A DNA stretch of 20,315 bases from Myxococcales bacterium (lineage in GTDB: Bacteria; Myxococcota_A; Bradymonadia; UBA4248): positions 1 through 20,315 of the forward strand of contig SFMP01000151.1 of NCBI GenBank assembly GCA_004554395.1, in the 5' to 3' direction. A program made the position numbers and the translations under genes. The notes beneath the pieces were generated by a model. That model saw only the letters and a list, made by a program, of their open reading frames with translations, was not told the DNA's origin and ran no database searches. Shown in pieces: positions 14,879-20,315 of the stretch. Numbering within the stretch: position 1 is the first letter of the stretch; each line of letters begins with the position of its first letter.

Positions 14879-14908
14879 GTAACATCGCCACCCATTTTGC
14901 GATACAAT
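14879..14908 (+). promoter_or_regulatory. Possible promoter of the lipoprotein gene at 15021
   Basis: GTAACA (four of six) and TACAAT (five of six) are separated by 18 bases. The leader would be about 105 nt. The -35 box is weak, so this is tentative. Confidence 0.35.
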
Positions 14909-15020
14909 CTCCGCGTGTTCGCATAAAAATATCGATAGACTCGATGGCTCGACGCGCCAATCGAACTGCTATTCGACGGTGATTTTTCGACAAAACGCTT
15001 CAAACCGAAGGATTCAAACG

Positions 15021-15917
15021 ATGAAACAATGGATGACACTCACTTTCTTGATCTTTGCCATTTCGACTTTGGGTTGCAGTCCCAAGAAAGTCGACGAACC
15101 AAAGCTTAACGACGACGCGCAAGTCCAACGACAAGGCGATGTCGCACAAGCACAAGCACCAGCCGCCGACGATGCAAAACAAGCCGCCCCAGCACCCACT
15201 GCCGAGGCGGCTCCCGAGGCCAATCCAACCGCTCCCGATGCCAATGCAAACGACGACATCGGTGAAGGCGAACAAGGCGAACAAGGATGCGGACGAATGT
15301 ACGGAAAATTTGCAAAAGATAGAGCCATTCCATTGCCCAAAAAAGACGGCAAAACCGTCGAATACTCCGAAGGCTACTGCGATGGCAATTACAACGCTTT
15401 CAAAATGGAGAATTTCGATTTTCGCAACGATTACGAAAAAGACCTCATCGCCGCTGGATTTGAAAAAATCGACAATGCCTTTGTCAAGGGTTCGGGCACG
15501 CCCAATGAATCCGTCGTCGCTTTCCGCGAAGATGTCGAAGACCCCGTCGAGCCATACATCCTCATCATGGCAGGATCGCGCGACCCGCAAAACCAATACA
15601 CCAAACTCCCCGACAAACGCATACCCTACCCTCTCAATGCCGACGGCATGGCCGCCTATGTCGCCGATCTCATCGAGCCAAACGAGGCTTCAAACGAAAC
15701 CGTCTTCGTCTACGTTGCCCAAGACAAAGCCTTCGTCATGGCATATCAAAAACGCCTCGAAAACGCCGGCTTCGCCAATGTCCGCATTCCCGAAGCCCCG
15801 CTCTATACGAAATCCGTCGACGGCAATATCGAACTCTCCGTCGCCATCGAATCCGACTTCGACGATCCGACTATGCCAGTACGCATCAAAATGATGGTCA
15901 TCAAACTCGGAGAATAA
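15021..15917 (+). CDS. Lipoprotein of unknown function
   Basis: A 298-aa precursor. The start at 15021 has GAAGGA eight bases upstream and opens a lipoprotein signal, MKQWMTLTFLIFAISTLGC, with lipidated Cys19 followed by Ser. The next 65 residues are a low-complexity Ala/Pro/Gln/Asp linker. This is typical of delta-proteobacterial lipoproteins that hold a globular domain away from the membrane. The globular part (about 90-298) starts with CGRMYGKF and contains a YCDGNYNAFKMENF segment. Two similar-looking units follow, each with a helix ending in an AGF turn: DYEKDLIAAGFEKIDNAFVK and FVMAYQKRLENAGFANVRIP. They may be an internal duplication. I recognise no family. The gene stands alone on the plus strand, convergent with the BREX operon, and ends at a triple terminator. 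Confidence 0.85.
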   Translation: MKQWMTLTFLIFAISTLGCSPKKVDEPKLNDDAQVQRQGDVAQAQAPAADDAKQAAPAPTAEAAPEANPTAPDANANDDIGEGEQGEQGCGRMYGKFAKDRAIPLPKKDGKTVEYSEGYCDGNYNAFKMENFDFRNDYEKDLIAAGFEKIDNAFVKGSGTPNESVVAFREDVEDPVEPYILIMAGSRDPQNQYTKLPDKRIPYPLNADGMAAYVADLIEPNEASNETVFVYVAQDKAFVMAYQKRLENAGFANVRIPEAPLYTKSVDGNIELSVAIESDFDDPTMPVRIKMMVIKLGE

Positions 15918-15923
15918 TCACGC

Positions 15924-16051
15924 CCCCTCGCATGTCATAAACGCCCGCCGTTGCGGGCGTCTATTTCCCCTCGCATGCCATAAACGCCCGCCGTTGCGGG
16001 CGTCTATTCCCCCTCGCATGCCATAAACGCCCGCCGTTGCGGGCGTCTATT
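15924..16051. repeat. Three 43-bp tandem repeats, each carrying a terminator hairpin
   Basis: The unit starting CCCCTCGCATGCCATAAACG begins at 15924, 15967 and 16010, with only one or two differences among copies. Each copy has a perfect 8-bp stem ACGCCCGC/GCGGGCGT with a CGTT loop (first copy 15941-15960). On the plus strand the stem is followed by CTATT and on the minus strand by TTTAT. The block starts only 6 bases after the stop of the plus-strand lipoprotein and faces the minus-strand BREX operon, so it probably works as a bidirectional terminator in triplicate. Confidence 0.92.
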
Positions 16052-16052
16052 C

Positions 16053-16090
16053 CCCCTCTCCATTCATGGAGAGGGGTTGGCCGACAGGCC
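16053..16090. repeat. Additional hairpin after the triple repeat
   Basis: CCCCTCTCC (16053-16061) and GGAGAGGGG (16068-16076) form a perfect 9-bp stem with a 6-nt loop. A GGCC-GACA-GGCC mini-hairpin (16079-16090) and a GGGGGCGAGGTC run follow. This kind of GAGAGGGG-flanked element recurs in intergenic DNA of many bacteria, so it may be a dispersed repeat. Confidence 0.6.
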
Positions 16091-16137
16091 GGGGGCGAGG
16101 TCAAACTACCGCTCGGTGCTAGCCATCACATCATCTA

Positions 16138-16353
16138 TCAGCTAAACAGCTCGCACCCATCCGACTTAAATTCCTCGATTTTATCGATGATATCTTGAAC
16201 CGTACATTCGAAATACTCAGCTAAGCAATCGAGGCAATAATAAGATTTCGTCGACTCGCCGAGCAGTTTGATGTTGATCCCCAAGTCGTTGCGCGTCGTG
16301 ATTTCTTTCGCGCAAAACGCACAATTTTGCTTTTTGAGCTTTCGCTTCGCCAT
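16138..16353 (-). CDS. Small double-CxxC zinc-ribbon protein downstream of brxL
   Basis: A 71-aa protein. The start at 16353 lies 8 nt after the brxL stop, and a G-rich AGGGGGGAGG immediately precedes the ATG; longer frames starting upstream would lie inside brxL. The N-terminus is basic (MAKRKLKKQ), then NCAFC (Cys11/14 region) and YYCLDC form two CxxC pairs separated by about 25 residues, a likely structural zinc site. The C-terminal half, FECTVQDIIDKIEEFKSDGCELF, is a predicted helix ending in another Cys. Similar short 'CxxC...YCLDCLAEY...CTVxDxxxKIEEFKxxGC' proteins are, as I recall, found as uncharacterised proteins in other bacteria. It may be a nucleic-acid-binding or adaptor protein. 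Position suggests co-transcription with the BREX genes; a role in defence is only an inference. Confidence 0.8.
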   Translation of the reverse strand: MAKRKLKKQNCAFCAKEITTRNDLGINIKLLGESTKSYYCLDCLAEYFECTVQDIIDKIEEFKSDGCELFS

Positions 16354-16361
16354 CCTCCCCC

Positions 16362-17837
16362 CTATGCATCCGAATCTGCGCCGAAATCTCTCACTCGACA
16401 TTGCGGCAAATCGCTCCCCCGCAAACCTTCGTCGACGATCCCCATCTGCGTGCGAATAATCGAACGCATGTTCATCGCAGGCCTTAGGCAATACATTTCG
16501 AATTCGCGTTTTGAAATGTCTCTTGGCTGGCGTACATGCGGGAAGAGCAATTTCAAATACGCCGTCGAAAGGCGGCGTATCGCCTCAGAATCGCGCGTGT
16601 CGGCCTTCTCGGGCATGACGACGAGTTCGTCGACGATAGCTCGATACGTCGGATCTTCGCGCAATTCGTGCATGATCGACGAAAAATACTCCGAGTTCAA
16701 CGCCCAGCCCTTTGCCTTGAGATCGTCGTCCATGCGCGGCAATTCCCAACCCTTGATAAATCCATGGATTCTATCGAGGAATTGTGACTGCCGAAATGGC
16801 TTGGGTAACTCGACCATCATGTTCTTGTATTCATCCATCAACGACGATTCGATATTACCCAAAAATATAATACTCGCGTCGATATTGACTTCGTGATTGT
16901 CGGTCGCCCGATACTTGCCATTTTCTAGGAATCCTTGAAACGCCGCTTGGAGCTCGGGTTCTTCGAGATAATCCGCTTCGCGGATTTCGTCGAGTGCGAC
17001 GAAATCGCGCATGGCGACAATGCCATCTTGTTTTTTCGCCACGTCGTAGATGAGCTTTGCACGGCTGACTTTTCCCGTCACAAGCCACCCATAGCGGCTA
17101 ATGTTGCCAAATAAATACGTCTTCCCCGTTCCCGGCGGTGCCAATTCCAATAAATTGACCCGTTTTTCGACAAACGGCAACAATCGTTGAATCACGGCGA
17201 GTTTCTGCGCTTTGTCGCTATATCCAAGCGCATTGTAATCGACGCCCCCCAAGATGACGTCGATCCATTCGTCGAGTGTAAATTGGCGACGCGCATCTTT
17301 GTATTCGTCGAGATCGACGTCGTAGGGGCAAAAATCTTTGAAATCCATCAATTGAATTTTGCCCTTGCCATCGCCATCTTCGGGCGCGATATAACACAAT
17401 TCGATAACGCCCCAGCGCTCCTCAGACTTGACGAGCTCTTCGCCTATGCTCTCCATCAGCCTGCGCGGAATCACCGTATCCTTCGATCCCAAGCCATAAT
17501 CGGGCAATCTAAACGACGTCTCGCCCTTGGCTATGCTGATGTCGATGCCGAGTTTCGCGAGGATCTTTATCGTCTCGCCTTGATTGACCATGCGGTTTTG
17601 AAGGGCATTCCAATCGTTTTTATGTGGTAAAAACGTGCGAATAAACTCCACTGCTTCGTCGACGTCGACGACGCCATCGTCGTCTTGAAATCGCTTCAAT
17701 ATGTAATCGCGCATAAACGACGGCAACTTAAACGACGAAATAAAACTATTCTTATTCAAATCTTTATACACGACCATCGTGTCGAAATACGATTTGAGAC
17801 GTGCGACGAAATCGTCATTTTGTATATTTTCACTCAT
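16362..17837 (-). CDS. brxL: BREX system ATPase BrxL, short form lacking the Lon protease domain
   Basis: A 491-aa AAA+ protein of the BrxL family. The N-terminal region (about 10-220) includes DTMVVYKDLNKNSFISSFKLPSFMRDYIL, which is typical of BrxL. Walker A is APPGTGKT (233-240), Walker B FVALDE (279-284), a sensor-like strand ASIIFLGN (321-328), and a DR pair near 355-356. BrxL forms hexameric DNA-binding rings and is needed for phage defence in BREX type 1 and type 4 systems. Longer BrxL proteins (about 670-680 aa) end in a Lon-like protease fold. This one stops soon after the AAA+ lid at GADSDA, and no protease Ser-Lys region is visible, so it belongs to the short subfamily. The start at 17837 has GAGG about 10 nt upstream. 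It lies 32 nt after pglZ and 8 nt before the zinc-ribbon gene, one operon. Confidence 0.92.
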   Translation of the reverse strand: MSENIQNDDFVARLKSYFDTMVVYKDLNKNSFISSFKLPSFMRDYILKRFQDDDGVVDVDEAVEFIRTFLPHKNDWNALQNRMVNQGETIKILAKLGIDISIAKGETSFRLPDYGLGSKDTVIPRRLMESIGEELVKSEERWGVIELCYIAPEDGDGKGKIQLMDFKDFCPYDVDLDEYKDARRQFTLDEWIDVILGGVDYNALGYSDKAQKLAVIQRLLPFVEKRVNLLELAPPGTGKTYLFGNISRYGWLVTGKVSRAKLIYDVAKKQDGIVAMRDFVALDEIREADYLEEPELQAAFQGFLENGKYRATDNHEVNIDASIIFLGNIESSLMDEYKNMMVELPKPFRQSQFLDRIHGFIKGWELPRMDDDLKAKGWALNSEYFSSIMHELREDPTYRAIVDELVVMPEKADTRDSEAIRRLSTAYLKLLFPHVRQPRDISKREFEMYCLRPAMNMRSIIRTQMGIVDEGLRGSDLPQCRVRDFGADSDA

Positions 17838-17869
17838 TGTTCTATAACCTCAAATGCCATCGTTGCAAA

Positions 17870-20194
17870 TTATAACCCCAAATCTCTTTGTTTAGTCTTG
17901 CGCTCGACGACGAAATCGAACACTTGCCCCGTATTCGTATTGCCTTCCCAAACCGTCGCACGATACGCTTGCGCCTTCGTATGCTGATCGACGTCGAATC
18001 GAGCAGTTCTGCGATCAGAGTCAAGCGCGCCTTCGTAGAACACGCCTTCGATTTGTATGCGCGGCGCATTCATGGGCATGTTGCAACAAAGCGCCAGCGT
18101 CACCTTGCCCTGGCTATATTTGACTATTTGATCGGCCAATCGGTACTCGACTTTTTCGGGGCGCAACGTCAAAGTGACGATGGGCACGACGACTTCTTCG
18201 AGGCTTGCACCGCCGTGCACCTCGACTTGGGCCTTATTCCCACCTTTGAACCGCTCGTAATTCGCCAACACAGCCCATCCATTTTCATAAGCCGCTTGAT
18301 CGAGATTCGGGTTTTGCTCGCACCGGCAACAACGCCCGCTATGCTTGCCCTTTTCTTCGAGTTCTATTTTCTCATTTTCGTGTCTATAGATGACGGCGAG
18401 ACGGCTAGCACCGTGATCGGAAAAGATGACGGCCTTTTGGGCGCCATGAGATCGAAGCAAATCGCGTATATTTCGCAACTCTTTATCGATCACTTTGAGC
18501 TCTTCAAAGAGATGGATGGGCAACTGACACCTTTCGTAGAGATAAATCGTACTATGGTGTTTTAAATCGTCGAGTTCTTTGACATCTCGCGTTTCAAATC
18601 TTTCCTTGAATTCCTTGTTTATACTCGTAATCGACGGCAATTCGCAACGTACAATTTGAATATCCGAAATCATGCCATATTCGCGACATTTTGCTTGAAT
18701 ATATCCCAAATGCTCTGCACCCAATGCATCGATAAAATAGGCTTGTACGCCTTCTTTATCGATCGTGCGCGTCACAGCACTGCGACAACGGAGTTTATTA
18801 TAAGGTCGTTCTATGGCATATTTGTCGACATATTCGATGAAATCGTCATCAATGCAATTGCGAATCTTCAGATATTTATAACGATTGAAATAATACGTCA
18901 AATCGTCTGCCAGCGATATATTATCATTCTTGAGATGCGAATTGTGCGAATCGAAGACAAATGGCTCGATATAGTACGACAACTCGCGCGATGCATGCGC
19001 TATTGCCTTTTCGATCTCTGCATCGGTCCAATCGTTTTCGTCGATCGTCTTCATCCATTGACGGCGCTCGTGATCGGTCGAATCGCTCAAATAATATACG
19101 GCATCTTTGCCATAACGCTCGGCAACGCTCTGACAATAAAATTGCATTTCCGTCGAATTGGCTGGCAACAATTTCAATAATTCAAGGCGTTGTGCAAAAA
19201 ACGACTCAAATCGATCGTCCGATCTCGCGACATCGGCGAGCGCATGATAAACGCGGCGAATCCAGGCTTCGCACGACGTCGTCTGATCGAGGCTAAAACC
19301 CAAATACGTGCCCGATCCCTCGCCAAATACGCGCATCGCAAGCCACAATAACCATCGTTCATTGCTCGATTGATTGTGAAACACGTCGTCGATCTGTTGG
19401 CACAAATCGCGCGTCGATCCCCAGCGTTGGGCGACGAGCGACGAAAAATCTGCATGACTTTTCGATTGCCCCCTTAACCATTCCCATTGCTCACAACTCG
19501 CCCACGACTTATCGGCAACCCGCTTGATTTCGACGTACTTGTCGACGAGCACGACGAATACATCGCCGTGGTCTTGTATCGCATATTTCGATCGACCAAA
19601 GAGTTCTGCGTCGTAGGGCATGACAACCGATATCACCGGGTTTCGCGCCATCGACTCACCGCTCATATCCTCGAGCTTTTTTAATAGCCCTTTCATGCCG
19701 TCGACATGCGCTCCATCGCAATCGTCGCCCTTTCGCACAAATCGAATCGTCGGAAGATCGCAACGCTTCCCGTCGACGACGACGATGCGACGATCGCGAC
19801 GCGGATCGCGCGCAAAGTATTTGTCGAGCAAACTACTGCAATGCGTCAAAACGACGAAGACGTGACCCCGAACCGATCGGTCGATGATTCGGCGCAAATC
19901 CGACACGAGCGCTTCTTCGCCCTTGAGCATCGAGCTCTGCGAAATCCCCCATACGACGCTATTGTCGGCTTTATCGGCCGCCTCGAGAACACCCAAAATA
20001 TCGGGGAAGCCGTTGCCATGCGTGTGATCCGATACCCTTATACACGCCTTCGACGCATCGGCACAAAGACTCGTGCGCAACGATGCATAATCGGCATAGT
20101 TTTCGACGTCGACGACGATCGGATACCCCATCGACGAACTATTGGAAAATTCTCCTATGTGCGACAAGCACGATTCGATCGAATTGCAATGCAT
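17870..20194 (-). CDS. pglZ: BREX phosphatase-like protein PglZ
   Basis: A 774-aa protein whose C-terminal half is a PglZ domain of the alkaline phosphatase superfamily. Candidate metal-site residues are Asp489 and Glu494 in YFIDALGAEHLGYI, Asp593/His594 in FSDHGASRLAV, and His660 in HGGASLEEVVVPIV. This last motif and SDHG are hallmarks of PglZ. PglZ is the signature protein of BREX phage defence. The N-terminal 200 residues (YPIVVDVENYADYASLR, SDHTHGNGFPD, DNSVVWGISQSSML) lack the usual type 1 PglZ opening (R-IVFWYD) and look more like the type 4 protein. A CRCxxxC-like cluster (RCCRC, 621-625) lies before the last motif. The start at 20194 follows a perfect AGGAGGTG that overlaps the stop of the gene upstream. 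brxL follows. Confidence 0.93.
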   Translation of the reverse strand: MHCNSIESCLSHIGEFSNSSSMGYPIVVDVENYADYASLRTSLCADASKACIRVSDHTHGNGFPDILGVLEAADKADNSVVWGISQSSMLKGEEALVSDLRRIIDRSVRGHVFVVLTHCSSLLDKYFARDPRRDRRIVVVDGKRCDLPTIRFVRKGDDCDGAHVDGMKGLLKKLEDMSGESMARNPVISVVMPYDAELFGRSKYAIQDHGDVFVVLVDKYVEIKRVADKSWASCEQWEWLRGQSKSHADFSSLVAQRWGSTRDLCQQIDDVFHNQSSNERWLLWLAMRVFGEGSGTYLGFSLDQTTSCEAWIRRVYHALADVARSDDRFESFFAQRLELLKLLPANSTEMQFYCQSVAERYGKDAVYYLSDSTDHERRQWMKTIDENDWTDAEIEKAIAHASRELSYYIEPFVFDSHNSHLKNDNISLADDLTYYFNRYKYLKIRNCIDDDFIEYVDKYAIERPYNKLRCRSAVTRTIDKEGVQAYFIDALGAEHLGYIQAKCREYGMISDIQIVRCELPSITSINKEFKERFETRDVKELDDLKHHSTIYLYERCQLPIHLFEELKVIDKELRNIRDLLRSHGAQKAVIFSDHGASRLAVIYRHENEKIELEEKGKHSGRCCRCEQNPNLDQAAYENGWAVLANYERFKGGNKAQVEVHGGASLEEVVVPIVTLTLRPEKVEYRLADQIVKYSQGKVTLALCCNMPMNAPRIQIEGVFYEGALDSDRRTARFDVDQHTKAQAYRATVWEGNTNTGQVFDFVVERKTKQRDLGL

Positions 20195-20198
20195 CGCC

Positions 20199-20206
20199 CA
20201 CCTCCT
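20199..20206 (-). promoter_or_regulatory. Shine-Dalgarno of pglZ overlapping the upstream stop codon
   Basis: AGGAGGTG lies four bases before the pglZ ATG, and its first A is the last base of the upstream TAA. The arrangement implies translational coupling inside the BREX operon and fixes the pglZ start. Confidence 0.85.
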
Positions 20207-20315
20207 TAGCCCTTCTTCTGCTGGCTTTTGAGTATTTCGATGCCGATATTGACGTTGTCGATCAACTCTATCAAGTATTCGCGCAAATCGTCTGCATTCA
20301 TCTCGTCGATAACGG
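20206..20315 (-). CDS. C-terminal end of an upstream BREX-operon gene (possibly brxC)
   Basis: Only the last 35 residues and the TAA stop are visible; the start lies beyond the window. The residues end in LREYLIELIDNVNIGIEILKS and QQKKG, a helical tail with no diagnostic motif. The overlap with the pglZ ribosome site shows it belongs to the same transcript. In BREX type 4 the gene before pglZ is brxC (pglY), and in type 1 it is pglX; the short tail cannot tell them apart. The brxC suggestion rests on the type 4-like look of PglZ and should be read as an inference. Confidence 0.7.
   Translation of the reverse strand, partial: VIDEMNADDLREYLIELIDNVNIGIEILKSQQKKG

Larger units (their letters stand above)
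14742..15020. other. Intergenic region between SH3b gene and lipoprotein
   Basis: A 279-base region holding a strong intrinsic terminator (14758-14788), a possible promoter (14879-14908) and the ribosome site of the following lipoprotein. No gene is supported on either strand. Confidence 0.55.

Noticed and set aside
15924..16051. CRISPR array or att site in the 43-bp repeats
   Set aside because: The copies are contiguous without spacers, and each holds a terminator-like hairpin; no integrase or cas gene is nearby.
16354..16491. 46-residue N-terminal extension of the zinc-ribbon protein
   Set aside because: It lies inside brxL, is Arg-rich, and the ATG at 16353 directly follows a G-rich ribosome site.
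1..20315. tRNA or rRNA genes
   Set aside because: I saw no cloverleaf with a GGTTCRANYCC-like arm in any intergenic region and no rRNA-like segment; a covariance search was not possible here.

Overview
The window looks like a chromosomal piece from a Gram-negative bacterium of the delta-proteobacterial / Myxococcota-Bradymonadales kind. This is an inference from gene content: several lipoproteins, an outer-membrane beta-barrel with a terminal aromatic residue, an FHA-sigma54 activator, and a degenerate receiver/coiled-coil protein like myxobacterial FrzS and AglZ. Base composition is moderate, with heavy use of TCG, CGA and GAC codons, which leaves many long meaningless frames opposite real genes. 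No 16S or other decisive marker is present, so the lineage stays tentative.

Layout. (1) 1-802, minus: a Cys-rich lipoprotein cut by the window start. (2) 875-4529, minus: an apparent operon of an FHA-sigma54 activator, a HEAT-like repeat protein and a receiver/coiled-coil protein whose phospho-acceptor Asp is replaced by Ala, closed by a strong terminator. (3) 4656-6422, minus: an outer-membrane barrel with an Ala/Glu/Lys tandem-repeat segment, with its own promoter and terminator. (4) 6630-9259, minus: a GNAT acetyltransferase overlapping by ATGA a lipoprotein metallopeptidase resembling family M49. (5) 9260-9547: an intergenic block full of hairpins that ends in a plus-strand intrinsic terminator although no plus-strand gene precedes it. 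(6) 9548-13216, minus: methionyl-tRNA synthetase, a YbjN-domain protein and GDP-L-fucose synthase. (7) 13443-15917, plus: a leaderless triple-SH3b protein with a clear sigma70 promoter, then a lipoprotein. (8) 15924-16076: three 43-bp tandem copies of a terminator hairpin plus one more hairpin, between convergent genes. (9) 16138-20315, minus: the 3' end of a BREX phage-defence operon: the tail of an upstream gene, pglZ, brxL (short form without a Lon protease domain) and a 71-aa zinc-ribbon protein.

How they fit together. The BREX genes run pglZ then brxL. The PglZ N-terminus does not look like the type 1 protein, which favours a type 4-like system (brxP-brxC-pglZ-brxL), although the deciding upstream genes lie outside. 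The small zinc-ribbon gene begins 8 nt after brxL and may be a co-transcribed accessory. The FHA activator operon looks like a signalling module whose output protein is phosphorylation-independent. The other genes are housekeeping (metG), surface polysaccharide precursor synthesis (fcl) and cell-envelope proteins.
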